NCBI RefSeq assembly: GCF_004364775.1
Contig: NZ_SOAL01000020.1
Span: 52,458-116,457, forward strand
DNA length: 64,000 nt
Direction: 5' to 3'
DNA from: Comamonas sp. JUb58
Lineage (GTDB): Bacteria; Pseudomonadota; Gammaproteobacteria; Burkholderiales; Burkholderiaceae_C
The position numbers and the translations under genes are program-made. Positions 41,461 through 50,913 of the stretch are shown here, piece after piece. Within the stretch, counting starts at the first letter, position 1, and each line of letters starts with the position of its first letter. The notes beneath the pieces are model-generated. The model was not told the origin of the DNA. It saw only the letters and a program-made list of their open reading frames with translations, and searched no databases.

Positions 41461-41892
41461 TTAGAGGCCCTCCACCGTAACGCCCATCGAACGGGCGGAA
41501 CCAGCCAGCGTGCGCACAGCGGCATCAACGTCAGCAGCGTTCATGTCCTTCAGCTTGGTCTTGGCGATCTCTTCCAGCTGAGCGCGGGTGATCTTGCCGA
41601 CCTTGGTAGCCAGAGGGTTCGAAGAGCCCTTGTCCAGCTTGATCGCCTTCTTGATCAGCACCGTTGCGGGTGGGGTCTTGATGACGAACGTGAAGCTCTT
41701 GTCCGCGAAAGCGGTGATCACCACAGGCAGTGGCAGACCTGGCTCAACACCTTGGGTCTGGGCGTTGAACGCCTTGCAGAATTCCATGATGTTAAGACCA
41801 CGTTGACCCAGTGCTGGACCAATGGGTGGCGATGGATTGGCTTTACCAGCTGGCACTTGCAGCTTGATGAAGCCGACAATTTTCTTTGCCAT
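41461..41892 (-). CDS. rplK: 50S ribosomal protein L11
   Basis: The 143-residue protein carries [40 protein letters not shown] and the RNA-binding C-terminal domain ([20 protein letters not shown]). L11 binds the GTPase-associated centre of 23S rRNA. It follows nusG after a 102-base gap containing a terminator-like hairpin. Confidence 0.99.
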   Translation of the reverse strand: MAKKIVGFIKLQVPAGKANPSPPIGPALGQRGLNIMEFCKAFNAQTQGVEPGLPLPVVITAFADKSFTFVIKTPPATVLIKKAIKLDKGSSNPLATKVGKITRAQLEEIAKTKLKDMNAADVDAAVRTLAGSARSMGVTVEGL

Positions 41893-41910
41893 TTATAGCT
41901 CCTTACGGGT

Positions 41911-41938
41911 AAAAACGCCCGCACTGCATAGCGCGGGC
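41911..41938 (-). terminator. Terminator-like hairpin between nusG and rplK
   Basis: On the minus strand GCCCGC and GCGGGC form a stem with a 10-base loop, followed by GTTTTTA. Placed between nusG and rplK, it may act as a partial terminator that separates the secE-nusG and ribosomal protein parts of the cluster. Confidence 0.55.
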
Positions 41939-41994
41939 TCCCCGGGGGTTAAGACTCTGTTTAGGCACCGAGTCCGTAAGTGCATGAAAATCAA

Positions 41995-42588
41995 TCAGGT
42001 TTTTTCGACCTGCGCAAATTCCAGCTCAACCGGAGTTGAACGGCCAAAGATCATAACAGAAACGCGAAGTCGACTCTTTTCGTAGTTTACTTCTTCGACG
42101 GATCCGTTGAAGTCCGTGAACGGACCTTCCTTGACGCGAATGAATTCGCCCACGGTGAATTCGATCTTGTGGCGCGGCTTGTCCGAGCCTTCTTCCATCT
42201 GCAGAACGATCTTCTGAACTTCTGCTTCGGAGATGGGAGCGGGACGGTTCTTGGCACCACCCACAAAACCTGTCACCTTGCTGGTGTGCTTGACCAAGTG
42301 CCAGGTGTCGTCGTCCATGACCATCTCGACGAACACATAGCCTGGGAACAGACGGCGCTCGGTGGTCTTCTTCTGACCATTGCGCACTTCCACCACTTCT
42401 TCGGTGGGCACCAGGATGCGGCCAAACTTGCTTTGCATGTCCGAGCGGTGAATGCGCTCCAGGATGTTGCGCTCAACCGCCTTCTCCATGCCCGAGTAGG
42501 CATGCACGATGTACCAGCGCAGATCGGGATTAGCAGCGCTCATAGGCGCCTCAGCGCCTGTGTTGGTTGTTTCGTCCGTGTTCGACAT
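41995..42588 (-). CDS. nusG: Transcription termination/antitermination protein NusG
   Basis: The 197-residue factor has the NGN domain ([40 protein letters not shown]) and a C-terminal KOW domain ([20 protein letters not shown]). The N-terminus carries an extra 20 residues rich in Thr and Ala, as in other beta-proteobacteria. NusG binds RNA polymerase and links it to Rho or ribosomal protein S10. Its start codon overlaps the secE stop (TAATG), so the two are translationally coupled. Confidence 0.98.
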   Translation of the reverse strand: MSNTDETTNTGAEAPMSAANPDLRWYIVHAYSGMEKAVERNILERIHRSDMQSKFGRILVPTEEVVEVRNGQKKTTERRLFPGYVFVEMVMDDDTWHLVKHTSKVTGFVGGAKNRPAPISEAEVQKIVLQMEEGSDKPRHKIEFTVGEFIRVKEGPFTDFNGSVEEVNYEKSRLRVSVMIFGRSTPVELEFAQVEKT

Positions 42589-42971
42589 TACTTCCTCCAG
42601 CCCAGAACCAGGTCATACAAGACCCATTCCAGCGTTTTATCAGTCATCCACAAGAACAAAGACATGATGACCACGAACGCAAACACGTAGGCGGTCATCT
42701 GCAGCGTCTCTTTACGCGAAGGCCAGACGACCTTCTTGACTTCACGCCAGGAGTCCTTGGCGAAACCAACAAATTGCTTACCTGGTTCAGACACCAGAAA
42801 AACGGTGACAGCCGCAATCAGGGCCACAATCAGCACGGCCCACTGGGCAATCGCACCTTGTTTGGCCAACAGGTAAAAGCCGGCGATACCGGCGATAACC
42901 AATGCAGCTACGGCGAACAGCTTGAGCTTGTCCGCACCAGAACTAACAGTTTCAACTTGTGTAGCAGCCAT
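42588..42971 (-). CDS. secE: Preprotein translocase subunit SecE
   Basis: The 127-residue protein has three predicted membrane helices, as in E. coli SecE: two near the N-terminus ([40 protein letters not shown]) and the conserved third ([20 protein letters not shown]). The family motif [20 protein letters not shown] precedes the last helix. It is an essential SecYEG component. It starts the transcript after the tRNA-Trp gene. Confidence 0.98.
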   Translation of the reverse strand: MAATQVETVSSGADKLKLFAVAALVIAGIAGFYLLAKQGAIAQWAVLIVALIAAVTVFLVSEPGKQFVGFAKDSWREVKKVVWPSRKETLQMTAYVFAFVVIMSLFLWMTDKTLEWVLYDLVLGWRK

Positions 42972-43059
42972 GTCGACAATTCAGAGATGAAAATAGGCAT
43001 CACTCAAGACGCCGAAGCCCGCCTTGTAATCAGGCGGGCTTGGTTGACCACTTATTCAG

Positions 43060-43135
43060 TGGCAGGGGCAGTAGGAATCGAACCTACAACCTTCGGTTTT
43101 GGAGACCGACGCTCTGCCAATTGAGCTATACCCCT
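43060..43135 (-). tRNA. tRNA-Trp (CCA)
   Basis: A 76-base cloverleaf with encoded CCA, acceptor AGGGGTA, anticodon loop CTCCAAA with anticodon CCA, and T-arm GGTTCGATTCC. It sits between tuf and secE, its usual place. Confidence 0.97.
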
Positions 43136-43148
43136 ACGAAATCAATAC

Positions 43149-44339
43149 TTACGCAATGATCTTGGCAACCACGCCAGCGCCCACGGTACGGCCGCCTTCG
43201 CGAATAGCGAAACGCAGACCTTCTTCCATAGCGATGGGGTTGATCAGCTTGACGGTGATCGACACGTTGTCGCCAGGCATAACCATTTCCTTGTCAGCTG
43301 GCAGCTCGATGGCGCCGGTCACGTCCGTGGTACGGAAGTAGAACTGAGGACGGTAGTTGTTGAAGAATGGGGTGTGGCGGCCGCCTTCGTCCTTGCTCAG
43401 CACATACACTTCAGCGGTGAAGTGGGTGTGTGGCTTGATCGAGTTAGGCTTGCACAGCACTTGGCCACGCTCCACGTCTTCACGCTTGGTGCCCCGCAGC
43501 AGCAGGCCAACGTTGTCACCAGCTTGACCTTGGTCCAGCAGCTTGCGGAACATTTCCACGCCGGTAACGGTGGTCTTGACGGTGTCCTTGATACCGACGA
43601 TTTCGATTTCTTCGCCGACCTTGATGATACCGCGCTCGATACGGCCGGTCACCACGGTACCACGACCGGAGATGGAGAACACGTCTTCCACGGGCATCAG
43701 GAAAGCACCGTCCACAGCGCGCTCTGGCGTTGGGATGTAGGTGTCCAGAGCTTCAGCCAGACGCAGGATTGCGGGCTCACCCTTGTCGGATTGGTCGCCT
43801 TCCAGAGCCAGCTTAGCCGAGCCGCGGATGATGGGGGTGTCGTCACCTGGGAAATCGTACTTGTCCAGCAGTTCGCGGACTTCCATTTCCACCAGCTCCA
43901 GCAGCTCTTCGTCATCAACCATGTCGCACTTGTTCAGGAACACGATGATGTAAGGCACGCCCACCTGGCGAGCCAGCAGGATGTGTTCACGGGTCTGGGG
44001 CATGGGGCCGTCAGCAGCCGAGCAAACCAGAATAGCGCCGTCCATCTGAGCAGCGCCGGTGATCATGTTCTTCACATAGTCGGCGTGGCCAGGGCAGTCC
44101 ACGTGAGCGTAGTGGCGGTTAGCCGTTTCGTACTCAACGTGTGCGGTATTGATGGTAATGCCGCGTGCCTTTTCTTCAGGAGCAGCGTCGATTTCGTCGT
44201 ACTTCTTGGCTTCGCCGCCGAACTTGGCAGACAGCACGGTTGCGATAGCAGCCGTCAGCGTGGTCTTGCCGTGGTCCACGTGACCAATGGTGCCCACGTT
44301 CACGTGCGGCTTGGTGCGCTCGAATTTTCCTTTTGCCAT
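43149..44339 (-). CDS. tuf: Elongation factor Tu
   Basis: The 396-residue GTPase delivers aminoacyl-tRNA to the ribosome. G-domain motifs are GHVDHGKTT (18-26), DCPGHADYV and NKCDMVDD. Domains 2 and 3 follow, and the end is [14 protein letters not shown]. It is flanked by tRNA-Thr upstream and tRNA-Trp downstream, the classical tufB-type locus. Beta-proteobacteria often carry a second tuf copy near rpsG/fusA, outside this window. Confidence 0.99.
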   Translation of the reverse strand: MAKGKFERTKPHVNVGTIGHVDHGKTTLTAAIATVLSAKFGGEAKKYDEIDAAPEEKARGITINTAHVEYETANRHYAHVDCPGHADYVKNMITGAAQMDGAILVCSAADGPMPQTREHILLARQVGVPYIIVFLNKCDMVDDEELLELVEMEVRELLDKYDFPGDDTPIIRGSAKLALEGDQSDKGEPAILRLAEALDTYIPTPERAVDGAFLMPVEDVFSISGRGTVVTGRIERGIIKVGEEIEIVGIKDTVKTTVTGVEMFRKLLDQGQAGDNVGLLLRGTKREDVERGQVLCKPNSIKPHTHFTAEVYVLSKDEGGRHTPFFNNYRPQFYFRTTDVTGAIELPADKEMVMPGDNVSITVKLINPIAMEEGLRFAIREGGRTVGAGVVAKIIA

Positions 44340-44405
44340 TCTAGACTCCGAAAAAACCTAAACCTAATGGGATATAGCGCAACAAGAACCGTGCGCACTT
44401 AAATA

Positions 44406-44480
44406 TGGTGCCCATGGGCAGGATCGAACTGCCGACCTCCCCCTTACCAAGGGGGTGCTCTACCACTGAGCCACATGGGC
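44406..44480 (-). tRNA. tRNA-Thr (GGT)
   Basis: A 75-base cloverleaf with encoded CCA. The acceptor GCCCATG pairs at the 3' end, the anticodon loop is TTGGTAA with anticodon GGT, and the T-arm is GTTCGATCC. It lies 66 bases upstream of tuf in the same orientation. Confidence 0.96.
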
Positions 44481-44519
44481 AATTTTTTCAAATTGCAACA
44501 GGATCGCTTTACTGCAGAC

Positions 44520-44593
44520 TGGAGCGGGAGACGGGAATCGAACCCGCGTCATTAGCTTGGAAGGCTAGGGTTCTACCATTGAACTACTCCCGC
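44520..44593 (-). tRNA. tRNA-Gly (TCC)
   Basis: A 74-base cloverleaf with encoded CCA, acceptor GCGGGAG, anticodon loop CTTCCAA with anticodon TCC, and T-arm GGTTCGATTCC. It is second in the tRNA-Tyr, tRNA-Gly, tRNA-Thr, tuf series. Confidence 0.96.
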
Positions 44594-44646
44594 ATCAACC
44601 GCGCCATAAGCGCAATTGCTGCAAAGCTTTCTTCTTCAACCATTTC

Positions 44647-44732
44647 TGGTGGAGGGGACTGGATTCGAACCAGTGTAGGCGTAAGCCAACAGATTTACAG
44701 TCTGCCCCCTTTAGCCACTCGGGCACCCCTCC
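44647..44732 (-). tRNA. tRNA-Tyr (GTA)
   Basis: An 86-base class II tRNA with a long variable arm, acceptor GGAGGGG, anticodon loop CTGTAAA with anticodon GTA, and encoded CCA. TACAAT (plus-strand 44746-44751) upstream may be the -10 box of the tRNA-tuf transcript. Confidence 0.96.
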
Positions 44733-44849
44733 GAAGAAGAACTAGATTGTAGCATCATTTTTGGCTGTTTTTAGAAACTTCCGATTTCTCGCAAATTTCT
44801 TTCAGGGACGCAACCCGCACAAACCCGAAAACAATGCTTCTCTCTATAT

Positions 44850-44880
44850 AAAAAGCCCCGAGACCTAAATCTCGAGGCTC
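44850..44880 (-). terminator. Terminator of tRNA-Arg (ACG)
   Basis: On the minus strand GAGCCTCGAGA and TCTCGGGGCTTTTT form a stem with a 6-base loop and a T-run, 6 bases after the tRNA 3' end. Confidence 0.85.
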
Positions 44881-44885
44881 TTAAC

Positions 44886-44962
44886 TGGTGCGGCTGGCAG
44901 GAATCGAACCCACGACCCCTTGGTTCGTAGCCAAGTACTCTATCCAGCTGAGCTACAGCCGC
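44886..44962 (-). tRNA. tRNA-Arg (ACG)
   Basis: A 77-base cloverleaf with encoded CCA, acceptor GCGGCTG, anticodon loop CTACGAA with anticodon ACG (read as ICG after editing), and T-arm GGTTCGATTCC. A TACAAT at plus-strand 44973-44978 may be its -10 box. The 340-base gap 44963-45302 holds this promoter region and the next terminator; nothing else was recognised. Confidence 0.95.
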
Positions 44963-45237
44963 TAAGCTGCGTATTGTAGGCTTTTTTTGGGCACCTTGAC
45001 CGAATCGACCATGTTTTTTCAAAAAATCGTGCTGAAACCGGGTGATCCGTGGCGACAGGAGCGCACATGGCGCCTCTTGGAAGCCTGGCGAGACAGATCG
45101 CAGCGCCCAAGCAGGCAGCACGCACAGGCTAGCGCATCTCTAAGCAGGCATCCTCTGGGATGAACGCAGCAAGATCTGCAGCTCGGCAACATCGACAAGC
45201 ATAGAGCTGCACGCGAGCACAGCACCCAACAGGCAAC

Positions 45238-45270
45238 AAAAAACCCGCGCTGCGACGTCACAGGCGGGTT
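45238..45270 (-). terminator. Terminator of tRNA-Arg (CCG)
   Basis: On the minus strand AACCCGC and GCGGGTT form a stem with a GC-rich loop, followed by TTTTT. It lies about 33 bases after the tRNA gene at 45303-45378. Confidence 0.78.
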
Positions 45271-45302
45271 GATGCTGCTCAGATGGAGCAAGAAAGAGCG
45301 GT

Positions 45303-45378
45303 TGGTGCGGCTGGCGGGGATCGAACCCACGACCCTTGGCTTCGGAGGCCAATACTCTATCCACTGAGCTACAGCCGC
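45303..45378 (-). tRNA. tRNA-Arg (CCG)
   Basis: A 76-base cloverleaf with encoded CCA, acceptor GCGGCTG, anticodon loop CTCCGAA with anticodon CCG, and T-arm GGTTCGATCC. It shares its acceptor stem with the tRNA-Arg (ACG) gene 340 bases downstream. Confidence 0.95.
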
Positions 45379-45484
45379 ACAAGCTGCAGACGCAAAGCGC
45401 TGCAGATCAACCCGCTGATTATGGCATGGCTTGGATGCCCTGGCCGTTCAGTTGTCGCCCGGGCATCGCAGCAGGGACTAGCCT

Positions 45485-46129
45485 TCAAAGCCCTGAGCTG
45501 GCTGCGGGCAGCTTGCTGGGACCAAAGCCCAGGCCGGTCAGATAGGCTTCCACTGCTTTTTCACCCATGCTGCGCAGCGGAAAGTTGCCTTCATTGAGCA
45601 CCCAGCCGTGGATCAGCCCCACAAATAAAGAGTGCAAACCCAGCGCTGCCTCTTGCGGCGTCATCTGCATCTGTACCTGGTCCTGCTGGGAGGCCTCTTC
45701 CAGATCAGCGGCAAATTTGCGCTGGGAGCAGGCAAAACTCTCGACATGGCCTTCGCGCACGCTCTCCAGCTCGCCCACGTACTCCAGCTTGAACAGCGCC
45801 GTGTCAAACACCTTGCGGCGGCGTTCGTCCCCATCCATACTGTCAAACACTGCATAGATTGATCGGCGGATTCGATCAAGCGGGGCCAGCTCGCCATATT
45901 TGTCGTCACAAATTTCCTCGAAGGGCATGCAGATGCGATCAAGCATCGATGTAAAAACATCGACCTTGTCTTTGAAGTGCCAGTACACCGCCCCGCGGGT
46001 AGCACCTGCCCGCTGGGCGATTTCGTTGAGCGAAGCGCGCGCCACGCCCTTCTCGAAGAACACCTGTTCTGCCGCATCCAGCAGCTTGACGCGGGTCTCA
46101 TCTGCCTCTGCTTTAGTACGTCGAGCCAT
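45485..46129 (-). CDS. TetR-family repressor of the adjacent RND efflux operon (AcrR/TtgR type)
   Basis: The 214-residue regulator has the TetR helix-turn-helix at about 10-55: ETRVKLLDAAEQVFFEKGVA, SLNEIAQRAGATRGAVYWHF and KDKVDVF. A C-terminal ligand-binding domain of AcrR/TtgR type follows (EAALGLHSLFVGLIHGWVLN). It is divergent from the RND operon at 46351-52345, with a palindrome between them. It most likely represses the pump and is released by pump substrates. That function is inferred from family and position. Confidence 0.92.
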   Translation of the reverse strand: MARRTKAEADETRVKLLDAAEQVFFEKGVARASLNEIAQRAGATRGAVYWHFKDKVDVFTSMLDRICMPFEEICDDKYGELAPLDRIRRSIYAVFDSMDGDERRRKVFDTALFKLEYVGELESVREGHVESFACSQRKFAADLEEASQQDQVQMQMTPQEAALGLHSLFVGLIHGWVLNEGNFPLRSMGEKAVEAYLTGLGFGPSKLPAASSGL

Positions 46130-46210
46130 CGCTTGTATTCCGTTCTTGCAAGCACATGACCCCTGTTTGTCAACCCAAAGGCCATGCGTTATTTATCAAA
46201 TTTCGACAAT

Positions 46211-46235
46211 TATACATTTGCGCATGTATGTATAA
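46211..46235. promoter_or_regulatory. TetR-type operator overlapping the RND operon promoter
   Basis: ATACAT (46211-46216) and ATGTAT (46223-46228) form a perfect inverted repeat with a 6-base spacer. TATAAT follows at 46230-46235 as a probable -10 box for the plus-strand operon. The pattern resembles AcrR/MtrR/TtgR operators rich in TACAT/ATGTA. A clear -35 was not found. Confidence 0.6.
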
Positions 46236-46350
46236 TCGCGCAGCAATTTCATGGGAATTGAGGACCATCCGCGCCCGGATGTGAGACAAGCCCAGCAAGG
46301 CCTCTTGGGGCCTCCATCTTTACCATTTCTCATCTACCGAAGGGACTTTC

Positions 46351-47679
46351 ATGCAGCAGATGTATGAAGCAAACCAATCTACCGGGAACCGCCCAGCCTC
46401 CACCAGCCCCCGCCGCAAGACCGGCGTGCTGGCTCTGACGCTGGTTGCCGCCCTGGTCTTGACCGCCTGCGGCAACAAGAAAGACGAACAAGCAGCCCAA
46501 CAAGGCGGTGCGCCCAAGCCGCCTGAGGTCAGCGTGCTGACGGTGAAGCTGGAGAGCATTCCTGTGGTCTCCGATCTGCCCGGCCGCCTGGAGCCCGTGC
46601 GCGTGGCCCAAGTGGGTGCACGCGTGGCAGGCATCCTGCAAAAGCGCCTGTTCACCGAGGGCTCGGACGTCAAGGCCGGCCAAGTGCTGTTCCAGATCGA
46701 TAATGCGCCCTACCGCGCCAACTTGGAAAGCGCACAGGCGACTCTGGCCCAGGCCCAGGCCAGCCTGGCTCAGGCGGCATCCACCGCCCGCCGCTACAAG
46801 CCGCTGGTAGAAGCCAACGCCATCAGCAAGCAGGAATACGACGTTGCCGTGGCCAATGAAAAGGCTGCACTGGCCCAGGTCGCTGCCGGCAAGGCAGGCG
46901 TGACCAATGCCAACATCAACCTGGGCTATGCCTCGGTGACGGCGCCGATCTCCGGCCGCATTGGCCGCTCGCTGGTGACCGAAGGTGCGCTGGTCGGCCA
47001 AAGCGGTGTGACCGAGCTGGCCGTGATCCAGCAGATCAACCCGCTGTACGTGAACGTGACGCAGTCGTCTTCCGAGATCCTGCGCATGCGTGAGGCGCTC
47101 AAGTCCGGCAAGCTGGCCAAGGCCGGTGACAACGCCGCCAAGGTCATCGTCTACACCGACGACGGCAAGCCCTATGCCCACCCCGGCAAGCTGCTGTTCA
47201 CCGATCTGACGGTGGACCCTGCGACTGGCCAGGTGAGCGTGCGCGCCGAGCTGCCCAACCCCGAAAACCTGCTGCTGCCCGGCATGTATGTGCGTGTGCA
47301 CATCCAGGAAGCCCAAGTGGACAACGCCGTGCTGATCCCGCAGCAAGCCGTGACCCGCAATGAAAAGGGCAACACCGTGATGATCGTCGCCGCCGACGGC
47401 TCGGTCAGCCCCAAGCCTGTGCAGATCAGCCAGTCCAAGGGCACCAACTGGGTGGTGACCGATGGCCTCAAGCCGGGCGACCAGGTCATGGTGGATGGCT
47501 TCATCAAGCTGGGCATGGGCGCGACGCACGTCACGCCAGTGCCATGGAAGAACCCGAGCGACAAGGCGGCAGCGCCAGCGGCTCCTGCAGCAGGGGCAGC
47601 GCCCCAGGCTGAGGCACCCGCTGCGGACAAGCCCGCCGCCTCGCCAGAAGCTGCAGGCAACACCGCCGCCAGCAAATAA
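46351..47679 (+). CDS. RND efflux periplasmic adaptor lipoprotein (AcrA/MexA-like)
   Basis: The 442-residue membrane-fusion protein has a lipobox ending at Cys40 (LVLTAC). Next come a lipoyl-type segment (VAGILQKRLFTEGSDVKAGQ, VLFQIDNAPYRA), an alpha-hairpin (about 115-185), beta-barrel and membrane-proximal domains (SVTAPISGRIGRSLVTEGAL, GMYVRVHIQEAQVDNAVLIP), and an Ala/Pro-rich tail of about 45 residues. It bridges the inner-membrane pump and outer-membrane channel. The next gene begins 15 bases later. The C-terminal tail is longer than in AcrA. Confidence 0.95.
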   Translation: MQQMYEANQSTGNRPASTSPRRKTGVLALTLVAALVLTACGNKKDEQAAQQGGAPKPPEVSVLTVKLESIPVVSDLPGRLEPVRVAQVGARVAGILQKRLFTEGSDVKAGQVLFQIDNAPYRANLESAQATLAQAQASLAQAASTARRYKPLVEANAISKQEYDVAVANEKAALAQVAAGKAGVTNANINLGYASVTAPISGRIGRSLVTEGALVGQSGVTELAVIQQINPLYVNVTQSSSEILRMREALKSGKLAKAGDNAAKVIVYTDDGKPYAHPGKLLFTDLTVDPATGQVSVRAELPNPENLLLPGMYVRVHIQEAQVDNAVLIPQQAVTRNEKGNTVMIVAADGSVSPKPVQISQSKGTNWVVTDGLKPGDQVMVDGFIKLGMGATHVTPVPWKNPSDKAAAPAAPAAGAAPQAEAPAADKPAASPEAAGNTAASK

Positions 47680-47694
47680 ACAGGACACAGCGGA

Positions 47695-50600
47695 ATGTCA
47701 AAGTTCTTTATTCACAGACCGATTTTTGCCTGGGTGATCGCGATCTTCGTGGTCCTCGCAGGTATCGTGTCCATTACCCGACTGCCGGTGGCGCAGTTCC
47801 CGAGCGTGGCACCGCCCACCATCACGGTGACGGCGACCTACCCTGGTGCCACTGCGCAGACCCTGACCGACTCGGTGCTACAGCTGATCGAGCGTGAGAT
47901 CAACGGCGCCGAAGGCCTGATGTACATGTCGTCGTCCGCCTCTGCCACCGGCAGCGGCGAGCTGACCGTGACCTTCGAGCCCGGCACCAACCCCGACCTG
48001 GCCCAGGTGGATGTGCAAAACCGGCTGGCCCGTGCCACGCCGCGCCTGCCCAGCATCGTGCAATCGCTGGGCGTGCGCGTCGACAAGTCGATGAGCAACT
48101 TCCTGATGATTCTGACCTTCCAGTCGGACACCGGCGAGACCTCGCGTGACGAAATCTCCGATTACGTCAACCGCAATGTGCTGCCGGAAATCCAGCGTCT
48201 GGACGGCGTGGGCAAGGCCCAGCTGTTTGCGGCCGGTCGCGCGATGCGCGTCTGGGTCGATCCAGCCAAGCTGCAGGGCTACAGCATGTCGATCGCACAG
48301 ATCAATGCCGCCATTGCCGCGCAGAACCAGCAGATCTCCGGTGGTGCGCTGGGTGATACGCCGAGCCTGCCGGGCACCAGCATGAACGCCACCATCGTCG
48401 TGCCTGGACAGCTGTCCACGCCCGAGGAGTTTGGCGAGGTGGTGCTGCGCTCCAACTCGGACGGCTCGACCGTGCGCCTCAAGGATGTGGCCCGCGTGGA
48501 GCTGGGCACCGAAAGCTATGCCTTCAACTCGCGCCTGAACGGCAAGCCGGCCGTGGCGCTGGCCGTGCAGCTGACCTCGACCGCGAACGCGATGGCGACC
48601 GCCAAAGAGGTCTACAACAAGATGGACGAGCTCGAACCCTTCCTGCCTGCGGGTGTGAAGTGGTCGGCGCCGTATGACACCTCCAAGTTCGTCAAGATCT
48701 CGATCGAAAAAGTGCTGCACACCCTGCTCGAAGCCATCGTGCTGGTGTTCATCGTGATGCTGATCTTCCTGCAGAACATCCGCTACACCCTGATCCCGAC
48801 CATCGTCGTGCCTATTGCGCTGCTCGGGGCCTTTGCGGTGATGTACAGCGTGGGGCTGACCATCAATATTCTGTCGATGTTCGCCATGGTGCTGGTGATC
48901 GGTATCGTCGTGGACGATGCGATCGTGGTGGTGGAGAACGTCGAGCGGATCATGTCCGAAGAGGGCTTATCGCCCAAGGAGGCAACGATCAAGGCCATGG
49001 GCCAGATCCAGGGCGCCGTGGTCGGTATTACCGTGATTCTGGTGACCGTGTTCATCCCGCTGGCCATGTTCTCGGGCGCGACCGGCAATATCTACCGCCA
49101 GTTCTCGCTGGTGATGGCGATCTCGATCTTCTTCTCGGGCTTCTTCGCGCTGACCCTGACGCCAGCGCTGTGCGCCACCATGCTCAAGCCCATTCCCAAG
49201 GGCCATGCGCATGACAAGAAGACCGGCCTGCTGGGTCCCTTCTACAACTGGTTCAACCGCATGTTCGGCAAGGCCACCAAGGGCTACCAGAAGACCTTGA
49301 TCGGTGTCGTCAAGCGCACCTTCCTGGCCTTCCTGGTCTATGCAGCGGTGATCGTCGGCGTGGTGTTTGGCTTCAAGGCGCTGCCAACGGCATTCCTGCC
49401 GGTGGAAGACCAGGGCTATGTGATCTCCTTGGTGCAACTGCCCCCGGGTGCCACCCAGGAGCGCACCAGCGAGACCATGAAGCAGCTGGAAGACTTTGTC
49501 CTGGCGCAGCCTGAAACGTCCAACATCGTGAGCATTTTGGGCTTCAGCTTTGCCGGTCAAGCGCAGAACATGGGTCTGGCGTTTACCGTGTTCAAGGACT
49601 GGTCCGAGCGCACGGCGCCGGGCTCGGATGCCTCGTCGTTCGCCGGCCGGGCCATGGGCGCGATGATGAGCCTGCGCGATGGTTTCATCTACACCCTGGT
49701 GCCACCGTCGATCTCCGAACTGGGCAACAGCGATGGCTTTACCTTCCGCCTGCAGGACCGCGGCAACCATGGTCATGCCGAGCTGCTCAAGGCCCGCAAT
49801 GACCTGATCGCCAAGGCCAGCAAGAGCCCCATCCTGACGGGCATGCGCTTTGACGGTGTGGATGACGCGCCGCAGTGGCAGGTCGACATCAACCGCAATG
49901 CGGTGTATGCGCAAAAGGTCAACATGGCCGATATCGCGACGACCCTGTCGACCGCCCTGGGCTCGAGCAACTCGACCGACTTCCCGAACAAGGGCTATAT
50001 GCAGCGCGTCACCATCCAGGCCGACGCCGCTACCCGCATGCAGCCTGAGGACGTGATGAAGCTGACCGTGCCCAATGCGGACGGCAAGCTGGTCGAGCTG
50101 TCCACCCTGGCCACGGCCAAGTGGATCACCGGCCCGATGCAGATGTCGCGCTACAACGGCTATCCCTCGATGAGCATCACCGGCCAGGCCAAGCCCGGCT
50201 ACACCACGGGTGACGCGATGGCCGAGATGGAAAAGCTGTCGGCCGAGCTGCCACAAGGCTTTGGCTACGAGTGGACCGGCCAGTCGCTGGACGAAAAGAA
50301 AGCCGGCTCGTCGGCGATGATCCTGTACGCGTTCTCGATCCTGGCGGTCTTCCTCTGCCTGGCAGCGCTGTATGAGAGCTGGAGCATTCCGCTGGCCGTG
50401 CTGCTGGTGGTGCCACTGGGTGTGTTGGGCGCCGTAGGCGGTATGCACCTGCGTGGCATGCCCAACGACATCTACTTCCAGGTGGCGCTGATCACCGTGA
50501 TCGGCTTGTCCGCGAAGAACGCCATCTTGATTGTGGAGTTCGCCAAGGACCTGCACGACCAGGGCATGAGCGCGCTGGATGCGGCGCTGGAAGCCGGTCA

Positions 50601-50913
50601 CCTGCGCTTCCGCCCGATCCTGATGACCTCGCTGGCCTTCATCCTGGGTGTGGTGCCGCTGTACATCGCCTCCGGCGCCAGTGCCGTGAGTCAGCACGAG
50701 ATTGGCACCGGCGTGTTCTGGGGCATGATCATCGGCACCTTCCTGGCCGTGTTCCTGGTGCCGGTGTTCTTTGTCGAGGTCTTCCGTCTGTTCGGCCGCA
50801 AGGGCGAGCAGGACAAGGGACCGCAAGGCAGCCCGCCCGCGCCGCATTCGCCTGATCGTGGACACGACGCTGTTCTGTCTGCCAATGTGGGGAAAGGAAC
50901 CCACCATGAATAA
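47695..50913 (+). CDS. RND multidrug efflux permease (AcrB/MexB/TtgB-like)
   Basis: The 1072-residue proton-driven pump has the HAE1 layout of 12 membrane helices and two large periplasmic loops. The start MSKFFIHRPIFAWVIAIFVV is standard. The proton-relay Asp pair in VLVIGIVVDDAIVVVENVER is near 407-408. GFGYEWTGQSLDEKKAGSSA and SAKNAILIVEFAKDLHDQGM lie in the second half. The last 40 residues (GEQDKGPQGSPPAPHSPDRG) form a longer hydrophilic tail than in AcrB. It overlaps the outer-membrane channel gene by eight bases. Substrates are probably hydrophobic drugs, inferred from the family. Confidence 0.97.
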   Translation: MSKFFIHRPIFAWVIAIFVVLAGIVSITRLPVAQFPSVAPPTITVTATYPGATAQTLTDSVLQLIEREINGAEGLMYMSSSASATGSGELTVTFEPGTNPDLAQVDVQNRLARATPRLPSIVQSLGVRVDKSMSNFLMILTFQSDTGETSRDEISDYVNRNVLPEIQRLDGVGKAQLFAAGRAMRVWVDPAKLQGYSMSIAQINAAIAAQNQQISGGALGDTPSLPGTSMNATIVVPGQLSTPEEFGEVVLRSNSDGSTVRLKDVARVELGTESYAFNSRLNGKPAVALAVQLTSTANAMATAKEVYNKMDELEPFLPAGVKWSAPYDTSKFVKISIEKVLHTLLEAIVLVFIVMLIFLQNIRYTLIPTIVVPIALLGAFAVMYSVGLTINILSMFAMVLVIGIVVDDAIVVVENVERIMSEEGLSPKEATIKAMGQIQGAVVGITVILVTVFIPLAMFSGATGNIYRQFSLVMAISIFFSGFFALTLTPALCATMLKPIPKGHAHDKKTGLLGPFYNWFNRMFGKATKGYQKTLIGVVKRTFLAFLVYAAVIVGVVFGFKALPTAFLPVEDQGYVISLVQLPPGATQERTSETMKQLEDFVLAQPETSNIVSILGFSFAGQAQNMGLAFTVFKDWSERTAPGSDASSFAGRAMGAMMSLRDGFIYTLVPPSISELGNSDGFTFRLQDRGNHGHAELLKARNDLIAKASKSPILTGMRFDGVDDAPQWQVDINRNAVYAQKVNMADIATTLSTALGSSNSTDFPNKGYMQRVTIQADAATRMQPEDVMKLTVPNADGKLVELSTLATAKWITGPMQMSRYNGYPSMSITGQAKPGYTTGDAMAEMEKLSAELPQGFGYEWTGQSLDEKKAGSSAMILYAFSILAVFLCLAALYESWSIPLAVLLVVPLGVLGAVGGMHLRGMPNDIYFQVALITVIGLSAKNAILIVEFAKDLHDQGMSALDAALEAGHLRFRPILMTSLAFILGVVPLYIASGASAVSQHEIGTGVFWGMIIGTFLAVFLVPVFFVEVFRLFGRKGEQDKGPQGSPPAPHSPDRGHDAVLSANVGKGTHHE

